Source of the DNA: Romanomermis culicivorax
Taxonomy: Eukaryota > Nematoda > Enoplea > Mermithida > Mermithidae
NCBI GenBank assembly: GCA_963922205.1
Contig: CAWUHX010000172.1
Span: 711,539-775,538, forward strand
Length of the DNA: 64,000 bases
Reading direction: 5' to 3'
Part shown: one piece after another, positions 1 to 12,251 of the stretch
Position numbering within the stretch: the first letter of the stretch is position 1
Layout: every line of letters begins with the position of its first letter
The notes under the pieces: model-generated
The model's database searches: none
Told to the model about the DNA's origin: nothing
What the model saw: only the letters and a program-made list of their open reading frames with translations
Program-made: the position numbers and the translations under genes

Positions 1-59
1 ACATAAATAGAACAAAAAAGCATCACAAGCTTTCAAAGCAATCAGTTTGGAGTTTTTCG

Positions 60-945
60 TGGAGAGAAACCTGCATTTTCACCATTTTTACGGTCTGACT
101 TTTGAAAATTTAAAACTTCCCAAAAAGTGTAAAATGCACAATTTGGAAAACAATTTCATACCACATTATAGAACATTGTATTCTGTATCAAATACACAGT
201 CAATAATAAAATTACTAAATGTCTAGGCCGATATATCTCAAGTCACGTAAATAGATAGAAAAATGCTAAAAAATGCCAAATTCCAAACTTTGGGAGCCCT
301 GCGAATTTCATTTTTTATGAGTTTGAGAACTATATTATAATTCAACATAGGAAACTTGTATTACTGTCTCATTTTTAATATTTATCAAGCTCTAGTAGTT
401 TCACAGTGGAGGTTGAAACTTTCAGAAAATATAATTATAAGATAGTCTTCAGACTTCAAGTTGTGCGACCCTCTAGCAGTACATGAATTTGAATTTCCGT
501 AAGTTTTTTGTCAGCAGGTAGAAGACATTGTAAGCTATCTATTGTGTAGGAAATTTTTTGGTCCTTCTGAGCTTTAGCAGTATATATGATGATTTTTGTG
601 AAAAAATTGAGTTTTTGATCTCAAAGTTTGATGTTTCAAGCACCACTGTATTCCTGATAAGCACTTTACACTATTGAATCCTAAAGTAAATTGTAGCCCA
701 TTCATTGGTCTAATATTGGCTGAATTTTCAGAACACGATGTCTGACATACCTAAACTTGCAAAAGTTAAAAGAAGTGTATGTCACAAATCGAAAAGATTG
801 AAAATTTTCAACTTTCATCTTACTGTAGCTATGCGAGTTTTGATTTTCGAACGAAATGAATATCATTTTTGTTCCCAGCGCATCAAGTTACACCAAATAC
901 GTGATTTTCAGGTAGGGTTAATTTTTTACTTATCACAACAAAGCT
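60..945 (+). repeat. Dispersed repeat, copy 1 (pairs with 60480-61290)
   Basis: This stretch matches 60480-61290 in the same orientation over most of its length. Shared blocks include the region around 'gtctaggccgatatat', 'gaccctctagcagtacat', 'ttttttgtcagcaggtagaag', 'caccactgta' and the tail from 'agaagtgtatgtca' through 'gctatgcgagttttgatttt'. The two copies differ by many substitutions and small indels, so they are old. No conserved reading frame runs through both copies, and the family is not recognised. Confidence 0.75.
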
Positions 946-1997
946 GAATCCTCTCAGAAATCGTGTCTGAATGACTCTGAATGCGGTAATCATGAACGGT
1001 TGTAATTTTCGATGTGTCAAATTCTTGCCAGTGTTTTCAAAGTTCCTCATATCCAGCCTCTATATGTCTAGAATTTATTCGATTCTCATGCGCCCTTGAG
1101 CTTTGTGTCGCAGAGTGTTCCGCTAAGGCTATAATTAATGCCCTTGTTCCGCTTCAAATCAATAAGCTAAATATCAAGAAGACATTTGAGTAATAATGAT
1201 AAGCATCTGTGTGATATTGAATAAAATTTGCCCTAGCAACGTCATCCATGCGATCAAAACCGTGCTGATTAAAAGAAATGTAATCGAAATGGATTGCAAA
1301 CAATTTTTGGTTCCAACTCACCATTGTGTGATAAGTAATGCACGGTGCTCTTCCAGTTGTACAGCGGCATTGGTGGGTGTCGTTTCCCATACATAATTCC
1401 TCAGGGTTTGAAAATTAAGCCGTTTACATGGACAAGCTTCACTTCTGATTCAAGCTCCATTTCGCCTTAAACTTCAGTCTCAAATAATAACAATAGTGTG
1501 CCTACAGCTTCAGGTAATGCTAGTCAGACACTGCTCATGCAAAATTTTTGCACTAAGAGCTGTTCTTGACTTATTTAGCCTACGGTTTGCATCAAGTGTA
1601 GTTTAGTTGAATCAATCATAAGCTTGTCTGAGTTTTTGAGACGATTTATGGCGCGCAGAGCAAAGAAATCTCAACCAGGCCTACTGATATGTGAGCACAT
1701 CAGTAGAAGTCAGTCTGAATATTTTGCACTCACGTTCGTATTGAAGGGCATTCCGATTGACGATGGGGCTGTTCCATCACGGATCAGTGTCGGAGCAGAT
1801 GCGATCACCCTGGCTGAGGCTCAATTAACTCCGCCGGTTACGGAAACCCTGAAAGAGATGAAACATCAGTCCTACAGCAGGAATGCTCAATTACAGCAGT
1901 TGACGTTCTTCATAAAATCGAAAACCAACTCGCTGAAAAATTTAAAATTTTGCTTTTTGTAGCTCAGATCATTGATTTGCATAAAAATTTATTTCAG
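946..1997. other. Unassigned interval before the NIM1-like exon
   Basis: No kinase-like exon is visible here, although the NIM1-like exon at 1998 needs upstream coding exons. A 112-codon open stretch at 1624-1962 is somewhat GC-richer than its surroundings. It starts with TTG, has no recognisable motif and no matching splice partner. I treat it as uninterpreted. Confidence 0.4.
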
Positions 1998-2554
1998 GTA
2001 TCTTACTGTATTTCATGGTTGTCGGAAATACGCCTTTCAGGGGCGAAAGCGTCGCCGAGTTAAAAAAGCAAATTTTGAACGGTTATTTCACTTTCCCCGA
2101 AACGGCGTCGCCGTTTTTCCAAGATTTGGTGAACGGCATTTTGAAACAAGATCCAATAACCCGTTATTCGCTCATCGACGTGCAAAATCACTATTGGCTG
2201 TCTAAAGAACATTTCCCGGTCGAATTCGAAAAGTACAGTCTTACGCCCAGTGAGCAAGAATTAGCCGAAAAAGAGGACGTCAGGGCCATCTGGACCACTT
2301 TGCATTCGCTGGGTATTTCGGCCGAAATGATGACCGAAGCGTCGAGCAAAGGAGTGAGGAGTGCCATTGTAGGCACTTACAGGATCATTTTGTGCCAAGT
2401 CCAATCGAAAGACGAACAAATGAAAAAAGATTTGTTGGCCAAAAATATGGCTCAAAAGTTGGAGGAGGAGAAAAATTTACAGCAACAAAACGGGGTCTCG
2501 TTGAAAAGGAAACAGTTGATGAAGAGAACTTCCAAATTGTGTACTATTTTATGA
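1998..2554 (+). CDS. NIM1-like Ser/Thr protein kinase, C-terminal exon (partial)
   Basis: The exon follows an 'atttatttcag' acceptor (AG at 1996-1997) and begins in phase 1, reading (G)ILLYFMVVGNTPFRG. This matches kinase subdomain IX-X: a hydrophobic helix, then the 'pPF' loop that follows DxWxxG in AMPK-related kinases. The frame continues through the C-lobe (KKQILNGYF, then DPITRYSLIDVQNHYWL) and a long tail with 'SLGISAEMM' and 'VGTYRIILCQVQ'. It ends RTSKLCTIL. That tail order and the terminal Cys-aliphatic motif resemble vertebrate NIM1K. CTIL is a CaaX-like ending that could be prenylated. The ATP-binding lobe and catalytic loop are not in the window, so the gene begins upstream of it. 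The internal ATG at 2015 is not a real start. About 185 residues are encoded here. Confidence 0.85.
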
Positions 2555-3925
2555 AATGGATGCTATAGTCCGTTCATTTTTGAATGAGCCTCGCAAAACA
2601 AGAATATCCAAACAAATCCGTACGCATGTGATGATCCAGTCAGCGTGTCAACATTTTCTTTTTCCAATTTGTAGCTAGGGGTCAATCAGATGGCCGCGCA
2701 CGCAGTTTCTTTATATTTTCATGAGCATATATTCCTTCGAGGCTCATTTGGAAAATACGGAGTATAGATTTGACCAACGGTTGTGTGGAAGTGAAATTAA
2801 CGATTTGTTTAGATAATCTCAATTCCACATTGAGTTACAGTGATTCTGATTTGGATGCGTGGTACGCCAGTCCCTGATATCTTGGATTGGATACAAGCTC
2901 AATTATTCTTTGACTCATTAGCTTCAACAAAATATTTGATTTTCTCAGGACCAAAAATGTACGCTTGAGCGATAAACAACTCTTGTGGCACTTATGAGCC
3001 TCAAGCTTTTCAACACATACGGGTTGATAACAAGCGTTTTCTAAATTCTACACCGCATCTTGGACAATAAAAAGTAGAAAGAATTGTTTTTTTGAAAACA
3101 ATAGCGCAACAAATCGTCATTAAGTTATCCAAATTTCATGAAGTCTTTAGTTCGGACGAATCTCAATTAATTGCATCAAAATAAAAGTCAGTACCTACAG
3201 CAAAAGATATTGGCAGAATATTTACTAGTACTCAAGCTAAACTGACTCCACAAACTTTCAATCTTCATTGTGTATAAAACATGCGAAATGATCAGATTGA
3301 TCTATTGAACTCTTTTGGCATTCAATCCCACTTGTATTTTATCTTATTGCTCTACATACCCTAAGGATGTAATCTATTGGGCTCATAAAAGCGGGATGAG
3401 CAGGCTTTACGAGTATAAGTGATGGGTATCTTCGTGTATTTATATTCTCGCGGGTGTTTTCTTGGGTATTGTACGTATGGATTGTAAATCAATCCCGGAC
3501 TGTTGCTTCTTGAGGTTGATCAGCAAATTCAAAAATCCGCAAAACTTTTGACTTCCGCACTAAAGCGTCGTGATTGTATGAGACTGTAAAAATCACGATA
3601 AGTACAACTGTAAATCTCGCTGATCAACGCTCGAACATCCGGTCGTATTGTTGTTTCGACTGCAGCTTTCTGACAGTTTTTTGTATATTGCGAATTCGCC
3701 TATTGATCTGAAGCAATAATAAAAATTTTTATGAATACAGACGATAAATCTGGGATCATAAGCCTTACAGGTACTTACAAGCAAAGCGGGCACCAAGAGC
3801 AACAAGCCAGTGCTCAAATGACACCTTGAATTTTTTTCTCGATATAGGTAGTTAATTCCTGTAGGTACTTAATTCCTGTATTCATTATTTCATGCAGTGG
3901 TCAATTTCGTTAGTAAATGGACTTT
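2555..3925. other. 3' flank of the kinase; no gene recognised
   Basis: AT-rich sequence with many short open frames and no recognisable protein. A minus-strand open frame near 3593-3817 has a hydrophobic start and a possible 70-base intron (GTAAGT to TTGCTTCAG), but exon phases and codon use do not settle on one protein. Confidence 0.4.
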
Positions 3926-4185
3926 CTTTTCTTTTCTTTTCTTTTCTTTTCTTTTCTTTTCTTTTCTTTTCTTTTCTTTTCTTTTCTTTTCTTTTCTTTT
4001 CTTTTCTTTTCTTTTCTTTTCTTTTCTTTTCTTTTCTTTTCTTTTCTTTTCTTTTCTTTTCTTTTCTTTTCTTTTCTTTTCTTTTCTTTTCTTTTCTTTT
4101 CTTTTCTTTTCTTTTCTTTTCTTTTCTTTTCTTTTCTTTTCTTTTCTTTTCTTTTCTTTTCTTTTCTTTTCTTTTCTTTTCTTTT
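3926..4185. repeat. (CTTTT)52 microsatellite
   Basis: Fifty-two uninterrupted copies of the pentamer CTTTT (260 bp), with near-perfect edges. The perfection implies recent expansion or strong homogenisation. One strand is pure pyrimidine, so the tract could form triplex structures. All long open frames in it are repeat artefacts. Confidence 0.98.
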
Positions 4186-5337
4186 TTTCGTCGTATTTCC
4201 CATTCAAAATGTATTCTAACCACAGTTTTACATTCCAGTAAGTTATTTCAGTGAACCTTGAGCGAAAAAATTTAATTTGGTCGATTTGTGATTTTTTATT
4301 TCATTTTTCAATCGAATTACGCGCAGTAGTCGGCCCAAAATCTCGGCGGGTAGTGGGTGAAGGAAAAGCCTGTTACAGAAAATGTGCAATTTTTCGGAGT
4401 TATTGCGTTTGTTCGGTAATTTTTGTCATGTAAGCCGTATCACTGTAATTCAATAAGCTTTGTACCGTAATGATTGAAAGTCGTAGCTTTATCTACTGTA
4501 ATTTTATCACGTAATAATAATAATGAAAATTATTATTCTATAGTAGTTGTGGAGAACATGATCGGCTACACACGAGCACGGGCATAAAACGAGAAAGGGA
4601 AAATGAATATAAACGAAATTTTCAACAAGAAACAGCCTAACGAAATCAAAAATAATAATAAATCGAATTATTATTAAGGAAATAGGAAAAATCATATACA
4701 TATATAGTGTAGTCATTGTAGACTATATTATATAAGATGGAAGAATATTTGAACATGTTACTGTAATCGCTGCCACTTCTTTTACTCTGCTATCCTGCCA
4801 TGCCTTAGTAAGTTCTTTGTATATTTCCGGATACTATATTCTATAAAAATGCAATCAAGAATATCATTTATGCTTGAATGAGATAATATGCAAATTAGAT
4901 TAATTAGTAGTTCGCTAGAAAGAATTGGATTATCTAATGAGAGGATTATCTAGGAGCAAAGTGAACCAGAATCATCATTCGACGAGGTTCGTGAACGTCT
5001 GACGAGTCTCATTTTTGGCTTCGCGAATTCATAAATAAGGTTTCCTATCCAATTTTGATAGTTTCCACGAGGAATAGTTGTCCGATCAGCGAATATTCAT
5101 TCTGAAAATTATTCCGAAGGTAAGCTACATTCTGAAGATTCTAAATTCCATGAAAGGCACATAATAATTATAAGAGAAAAGCAAAACAAAAGATCAGGAA
5201 AATTTGGAAAGAAAAAAACAGTTTTTCAGAAAAACTATAAGCGAAGAACTAGAATAGAAAATAAAAAACTGAAAGACAATTCAGAACAAAGGGCTAAAAC
5301 CAACAAATTAAATGAAAGTTGGATGAGGTATTCGCAC
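4186..5337. other. Intergenic interval, nothing recognised
   Basis: AT-rich, with stop codons in all frames at short spacing. No protein motif, RNA structure or clear repeat partner is visible in this stretch. Confidence 0.4.
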
Positions 5338-5562
5338 AAAGGGTCATTTATATTTGCTTTTTCCAACGGAACGGAATGCAATCGATTTAACGTAACCAAA
5401 CGAAAGAGTTGCATTCGGTTCAGTTGGGGGTTACGGTCGGTCGTTTTCCGCAAAATTACAGTTATCGTCTCCGACCGAAATTGAATTTTTAGGCTCATTG
5501 TTTCAAGCTGTTGATGATCCGTTCTGTTCTGCTCCGTCGAAAAAGGCAAGTATTAATGACGC
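5338..5562. mobile_element. Short foldback MITE with CCGTTCCG-type termini
   Basis: The ends are imperfect inverted repeats: the left reads 'gggtcatttatatttg' then 'ctttttccaacggaacgg', and the right reads 'ctccgtcgaaaaaggcaag' then 'tattaatgacgcc'. A related block, 'ccgttccgttccgttccgcc' followed by 'gaaaaaggtaagtataaatg', lies at 37417-37463. The element is about 225 bp and too small to encode a transposase. No clear target duplication was found. Confidence 0.6.
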
Positions 5563-5923
5563 CTTATAGTTCATTCATTTTCAGAGAGCGCGGAATGCGA
5601 AAAGATGATCATGCATTGCAAGCCAACATTTTTTTCAAGTTGTATTTCTAACTGCTACAGTCAATCGGAGAAAAACGGCCACGTACGCTGGTTGTTTATT
5701 ACTTGCTTGAGGATCTTTCCTCTCTCTAAGACTCATTTGGAAAAATGGATTGTTGAAACCTTTAACAAGAAAAAAAAATTCTATAAAAAATAGTAAACAG
5801 GAGTGTACAGAAGAGAGGACACGAATCATCATATGAAAATAGAAGTACAGAAGAGAGCGAATAGCGGAGAATCAAATAACGAGAAAAACGATTTTTCATG
5901 TATTTTATAGGCCTCATCAAAAA

Positions 5924-8900
5924 ATGAATTTATCCTGTCCATGTCTGACCGGACCGTCGTCCAATTCGTCGGGCACGTTTTGTCACCTACACCCGTTGAA
6001 CGGGCTGGGCACCACCTTTCCGCCCTTAGGGTCTTTGAACGTCAATCTGTTTGCTGGAGGCAACAGGCCTCCTTTACCATTCGTTCATTCACCGTCCGTC
6101 GTACAGACGTCAACGGAATTCAGCCCATTGAGCTTGCCCACGGGGCTTTATTCTATGACCACAGCAGCGTGTAAGTGTTGCAATGTATGGTGAGAAGGGA
6201 TCATTCCACTGGCGAATTTCTAAAAATGTCAAAACTTTCTTAGTTCAATTTGAGCTCGATTAAAATGAATGTGATATTTTTTAAACAATCACATCTAAAT
6301 CTGTGGATTTGTGTTCAACATTACTATAACTTGACGCAAAACATTATTTTGTGTTCATGAGTTGAAAAGAGGAATATCACAGAAGAAGTAAGACCGAATT
6401 CAAGTTTTCCTACGTTTCTTAAAAAGAAGTTCTCATGACAAGAAACAAGAAAATCACGCTTATGTGATTCGCACTCTGACCCATTTATCAATTATATGTA
6501 ACCAGGATTTTTTTGAAGGGACGGAAAATTTTTTTGAACTTTTTTTATTGACCGGCAAGCAGGCGTCGTAAAAATTAACATTTCCACCTTTAAAAACGTA
6601 CCAAAATACACACTCCTACATGCATTTTTGAGGTTTCCTTTGCGTTACAAAAGAAGACCGCTCGAAATTTGACATTTCTAGCCATTGAGACGTACTGAAA
6701 TGCTCTCGTTGATGCGTTTGAAAAGTTTTTGGCTCAAAACTTCAATCTTGAGTTTTAAAGAATTTTTCGGAAATACATAGCCGAAAAAACTTGAAATTTT
6801 GGCCTCCTAGAATACATCTGGAATCAGAATAATGCCTAATTTTCGTTTCGATCCACTGAATAAGATTGTTTTGTTTTGAATTGTAGCGGTGCATAAATCT
6901 TCAAGGCAACGTGCTAGAAAATACCTACCTAACCAAATGCATGAAAATGCTCTATTTTTTGAAGAATTTTTAGGACTCACTGAAAGCTACTTCTGAACTG
7001 CAACAAATAATACTGAATCAAATATATAATCGGCGTGCTGCGCAAACATCGGGTTTCCAACTTCTACGCACCAAATGCATCTTTTTTCATATTCAAGCAC
7101 TTTTATCTGATCAGTAATAAGACCCCCAACCGTTGTTTCAAATCCAAACATTCTTAGTGCGCTCATGGACCAGATCGAGAACTTTCGGTTCATTTTTTGT
7201 TCAATACTTCTGACTTTTTATCAGAATTTCCCAAGTTGTATTCTAGAAATTTTCCACCACTCTTCCAAAGATGTGTTAGTCTTCAGTAGTTGACACGAAA
7301 TCTATCGATAAAAAATTTTTTTCATCAATGAATTTTTGAAAGAGGGATTCCGTCTTAGCAAAGAAGCACGATTTTGGCATTTTATCTCACTGAACGAGGA
7401 AACCTTTCCCAGGATAATTTTTTTCAGGGTTATCTTGACTTTTTAAAGATTAAATAGTATTTTGTTTTTCTTCGAGAATCACATCCGGAAGAAACAATTT
7501 TTCTCAAGTGAAAGTTTTTTAAATGGCTTTTTTCGTCCGAGTTCCTAAGAAAATTCCGTCGCGTCCCTTCACCTCGACCAAATTTGCATGCACTATATGC
7601 AACGGCTTTTGTGTTCAGACAACGCAAATCCTACGGCGTTCAGCCCCAGCCTTTTGAATCCGTATTGGATGAACGCCTTGGACGATGAAGCAAATTTCAG
7701 GCGGAAGCAACGGCGAAATCGGACGACATTCAGCCTTCTTCAGGTAGAATGTCGCGCAATGAAACAAAGTTGGTCAGAACATAATGAAATTAGAGTCTAG
7801 ATTATGCTCGAATACGAGAAGATACAAATACGCTGTTTTCTTAACATCAGACATTCTATAAGTATGGTTACTGTAGAAATAAGGGCATGAGTAATCGGCG
7901 GAATCCGCATGCGGATGCGGATGGACGATATGGTCTAATCAGCGGATGCGCAATCCGCCCATTTCAAGTATAAAAGGCGGATATGCTTGGCGGATGGCGG
8001 ATATTTTTTCCACAATTTTTCGGTCGATTTGCTCGAGTCGGAAACTTTTTTGGTGGATATTACATCTAAAAGGCGGATTTCGAAAAACAGGGCGGATCCG
8101 CATCCGCCATCCACATCATGTTTAAACGGCGAAGAATTTTGGTGGATACGCGGATATGGAATTTTTCATCACTTTTGTATGCTTTTATAGCTCTTTAAAT
8201 ACAAAAAACAAAAAAGACAGAACATGTCATTAGTGATACCCACACTTCTTTTCGGTGCAAAAGTAATGGTTTTTCATGTATGCATTTAGAAAACGTTCAT
8301 ACTGTCATCATTTATCGGGTTTTCTGTTGACTGGATTTTAGTCAAATGCTGAAAATGAACCTCTCTCTCTCAGAGTACGATCATCCAACATATACAATTG
8401 CAACATGGATTAATTTAGTGGCTTATTTTTTATGTGTAATTAATTTGTATATTTACCGTTTGATTTACAGTTTGTTGAAGGGCTGTTCCACCAGTGGCCA
8501 ATGTCAGGGTAGGTGTGACCGTCCCGACCAGGGCTTAGCAACAATGACTGGGTTCGGAACCCATGAATTGGCAGAAACATTAATCCTACGGGTAGAATGT
8601 TGTATGTTACCATACAACAATTTTAGTTTATTGTTAAAATTGATTTATTTTAATTCTCTTACATTTTAATTCTCTTACATTTAAATTTTTTTACATTTTA
8701 ATTTTTTCATAGTTTAATTAATCATTAATTTTTTAATTTTCAAAAATCCAATTCAAAATTTAATTCAGAATTTTAATTCAGAATTTTAATTCAGAATTTT
8801 AATTCAGAATTTTAATTCAGAATTTTAATTCAGAATTTTAATTCAGAATTTTAATTCAAAATTTTAATTTAAAATTTAATTCAAAATTTCAATTTAAATT

Positions 8901-11900
8901 TTTCAAAATTTCAATTAAAATTTTAGTTCAAAATTTCAATTAAAATTTTAGTTCAAAATTTCAATTAAAATTTTAGTTCAAAATTTCAATTTAAAATTTA
9001 ATTGAAAATTTGATTCAATTAAAAATTTAATTCAATTAAAAATTTAATTCAATTAAAAATTTAATTCAATTAAAAATTTAATTCAATTAAAAATTTAATT
9101 CAATTAAAAATTTAATTTAATTTAAAATTAAATCAAAATTATAATATTGTTGCAAAATTAAAAATTGAATCCTGCCACATCCGCAGCGGATCCGTCATTT
9201 CCTCTCCACTTTTAGACGTACATATCCTCCAAAAAAATTTTGGAGTCGGGCAAAACCACTGAAAAATTTGAAAAAAATATCCGCGATCCGCCCAGCATAT
9301 CCGCCTTTTCGACTTGAAGAGGACAGATTCCGCTATTTTCCGCATCCGCCGATTAGACCTCAACATCCGTACAAAAAGTTCGGATTCTGTCATTTTAATC
9401 CACCAATTAGGCAGCGGATATACGGATTCCGCATCCGCATCCGCCGATCAGACCATATCTGCCACCCGCATCCGCATGCGGATTCCGCCGATTTGTCGTA
9501 CCCTAGAAATAACTGTCAACGAGCTTCAGCACGTTTGATTTCGACAACAAAAAAATAATTTCGCGAAAATCTGGCGAGTGTGAAGACTTCAGTTCGATGG
9601 AAATCCTTCAGAATCCATTTTTTCGAAGCCAAATCAAATAAACCTACATTGGTGGCTATGGTAATCAGGCAGAATCATTGAGCACGACACAAAGCAACTT
9701 ATTTGACGGACAGCTGTCAGATTCGTCAAGGCAATTTGGCCTGTGTTCCACGATCTCTGAAATTATTGTTCGATAACTCGTGAATTTTTTGCCTATGGGC
9801 CTTGATTCGAGATTGTACTGTATTTCCTGACTGAGCTTATGTGTCGAGTAGCAGACTTGTTGGTAAAAATCCGATTGCAATATCAACCAGTTCAGTTGAA
9901 AAAGTGTGACATATCACCAGCGGGCACTTTTCAGTTAGTTTCTAAAACATACTTGTCCAATCAGTCCGGTTTTCATAACAAGCTTGTAAATTGAAAAATG
10001 ACAAAAGCAAATACCGATTTCCATTTACACTAAGTTTTTACTGTAGATTTTTAGCTGAATTGGTAATAGTTAGTTGATCAGGCTCACAAATTTAGCAGAA
10101 AATTGTACAAATATGAAATAGTATTTGCTTTCCTTTTTTCTCATTAACAAGTATTTAAAGAAAACAGACTATCTAGCCTGCTTCCTTAAAATGCTTATAC
10201 AGTATGAAATTCAGAAGAAAGTGCTATTTCCTAATTCCGTAATTTCACCAGTCACTCAAAAGTGGGAGTTTGACAACTAATATTAAGGTTTTGCGGATGA
10301 AAAATTCTGGAGTAGAAACGACTCTAGATAGCACTTACTTGGTCATTTTTGAGTCTACAAACATTCCGTACAACCAGAGTATATATCTTAAAGCCTATAG
10401 TATAAAACTACAGGTCAATTTTGATCTTATAGTTATTTATTGGCCTACTTTTGCAATAGTCTGTAATTCTTCGGATGAAGATATTGGAATTATGATTGGA
10501 AACTGTAGAAGCACGTAAAGCAATGACTGAAATTACATATAATTTTTAGTTGGAAGAATTGGAGAAAGCATTCCGTAAAACGCACTATCCGGATGTTTTT
10601 ACTCGTGAAGAATTAGCCAATAGAGTCAATTTGACCGAAGCTAGAATACAAGTAGAAAAAATTCTGAAACATTTTAGTGGTATTTAGAATGAACTTTTCT
10701 ATTCTAGGTTTGGTTTCAGAATCGCAGGTGAGTCACAGTTGATTATAAATTTGATTTGAAACAAGAATATGAGCTTTATATTTCGGAAGATCTGGAGTGT
10801 ACCGAATCCAAAAGCTGTGAAGATCTGGGATGAAAAAATGCGTCTTGCATACGCGTGACTTGCAGTGGTAGTAGAAAGACTCTACCCACTCCCCATGGAG
10901 TTGAGAACTCCCTCACATAAATCGTCTGGCTGGGCATACAATTACCCCTCAAGATTTGCTAGTCATATGGTTAGTCATGTAGTAGTCATAGGGATCCCCA
11001 TACTTTTGGTCGAAAAAATGGAAAATGTCAATTTTTTGCTTTAAAAATGGTCCTTTTTGAATAGGAAACGGTCAAAAATGTCAATTTTTTCGGCTCTTCG
11101 CGCCCACACAACTGAAAAATTGTTATAAATACGATTTTTTTCTTCAATACATACTGCGCTACTGTCATACAGGAGCGAAAATGGAAGGACGTCCCTCTTC
11201 AAAGTTCGGTCTCTATACCGAGCTCGGCCCTTCCTCCAAATGGAGTGAATTTTGAAAAAATACCCGAGGTTAGGTTCAATCCATTCTACTACTTTAAGAT
11301 GAACTTTTGAACGTAGACAAATGCTTTTGCACATTAAAGACCCACTGTGCACGTTGACATATTTTCTTGCAGATTGTTGGCATACCTGCAATACAGTAAG
11401 CGAAAAAAGATGTTCGAGAACTAGGGTAGTTTTTTCTCGGCAAGCATCTTTTTGCGTTGCAAAGTAAAATGGACTATCGGTATACATTGAGGACAGTATC
11501 AATCTTGGAGTTGTTCCACTTCTGGGGATTAGATTAAATTAAATTCCCTATCCCTTGGAAAGCTATGCATAGCTAATGTAGCTATTTCAATCCAATTAGC
11601 TGTCTCGCACACCATAAAATTCTACATACACCAAATCGGTATTATTTCGAATAAGAGACCATGAATAATATTGAATTCTATGCTGGACAACACCGTTCAA
11701 AAAAGTTAACAATGACTATCATACAAAATTTACTATACAGTAAAAGGTTTCTTCATTAAAATGTATGAGCAAAAACTAGACATATCGACAGAAAGTCCGC
11801 GCTTTTGCATATGTACGAAGATACTGTGACAATGGTGAGTTCAGGTATTTCATGCGTTTCCATTGAGCAATAGTTCAGAATTTCCACAGCCGATATTGAC

Positions 11901-12251
11901 GCCTGGTAACGGACTCAAGTATCGCTTTTCAGGGCAAAATGGCGCAAAGCCGAACGTTACCAAAAATCCGGCATTTTAGATAAACTAGATTCTATGAATA
12001 TGAACGGTGGTTGCTCAACCAGCAATAGTTTGGTCGGCAATAATAGCGACGGTTGCGACGAAAAATCCAATCCGACAATGGCGACGATGGTCGTCGGCGA
12101 AGCAAAATCGTTGTTCAGCGACGGCCAATCGCTGAATGTTAGCCAGTTACCTTCTTATAAAATCAACAAAACTTCATCGGCCGCAATCAACAACGGCGGC
12201 AAATCGGCATTTTGCTCCATTCATAGTTTGGCATCCGACGATCAAAATTAA
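5924..12251 (+). CDS. Paired-class (Q50) homeobox gene, DRGX/Prrx/aristaless-like, five exons
   Basis: Exons 5924-6170, 7619-7743, 10550-10651, 10708-10727 and 11933-12251 join in frame (phases 1, 0, 0, 2) to give 270 residues. The homeodomain spans about residues 113-172. It has R at HD5 (KQRRNRTTF), the block [12 protein letters not shown], then VWFQNRRAKWRK with Gln50 and Asn51. This is a sequence-specific nuclear transcription factor, and the [10 protein letters not shown] start plus WRKAER end point to DRGX or Prrx relatives. No paired domain precedes it. The N-terminal exon is Pro/Ser/Gly-rich (about 82 aa), and the tail is Ser/Asn/Gly-rich with no visible OAR motif. All donors are GT and all acceptors AG. 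A TTTTATAG acceptor at 5909-5910 suggests an upstream untranslated exon or trans-splice site. Intron 2 (2.8 kb) hosts a transposon. Confidence 0.9.
7883..9503. mobile_element. MULE-like non-autonomous element with ~0.25-0.3 kb TIRs and 9-bp TSD
   Basis: The left arm starts 'gggcatgagtaatcggcgg' and the right arm ends 'ccgccgatttgtcgtaccc'. They pair through several hundred bases of GCGGAT-rich sequence (about 7883-8110 against 9180-9503). The flanks carry the perfect 9-bp duplication tagaaataa at 7874-7882 and 9504-9512. A 9-bp duplication with long TIRs is typical of Mutator-like elements. The interior has no transposase, only an unassigned 0.5 kb and AT minisatellites. It lies inside intron 2 of the homeobox gene. 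Confidence 0.85.
8750..9120. repeat. Three successive AT-rich minisatellites
   Basis: Three tandem arrays follow each other: a 13-bp unit aattcagaatttt (about 8750-8870), a ~25-bp unit around caatttcaattaaaatttta (about 8890-9000), and a 17-bp unit aattaaaaatttaattc (about 9010-9120). All use the same AATT/AAATTTT vocabulary, as if one motif had re-expanded with changing period. They form the core of the surrounding MULE-like element. Confidence 0.85.
10060..10185 (+). repeat. Dispersed repeat E, copy in homeobox intron 2
   Basis: It carries the family signature 'ggctcacaaattt', then 'agcagaaaa', then 'tttgctttcc', then 'aaagaaaacagactat'. Copies or pieces occur at 12925-13125, 29695-29895, 31290-31350, 39225-39390, 44640-44790 and 45860-45910. 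No coding content is seen, so it is probably a MITE or SINE-like family. Confidence 0.6.
10920..11110 (+). repeat. Dispersed repeat D, copy 1 (pairs with 16090-16245)
   Basis: It shares with 16090-16245 the blocks 'caagatttgc', a 'gtcat/gccatggg' core, and a tail 'aaaaatgtcaatttttt' followed by 'cttcgcgcc'. This copy lies in intron 4 of the homeobox gene and the other in an intron of the sugar transporter. No coding potential. Confidence 0.55.

Noticed and set aside
1624..1962. 112-codon frame upstream of the NIM1-like exon
   Set aside because: TTG start, no kinase similarity and no splice site fitting the next exon.
3593..3817. Signal-peptide-like frame with a possible 70-base intron
   Set aside because: No ATG at the start, and the exon phases give conflicting products.
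3885..4254. Six long open frames of KRKEKK or FFSFL repeats
   Set aside because: All are translations of the (CTTTT)52 microsatellite.
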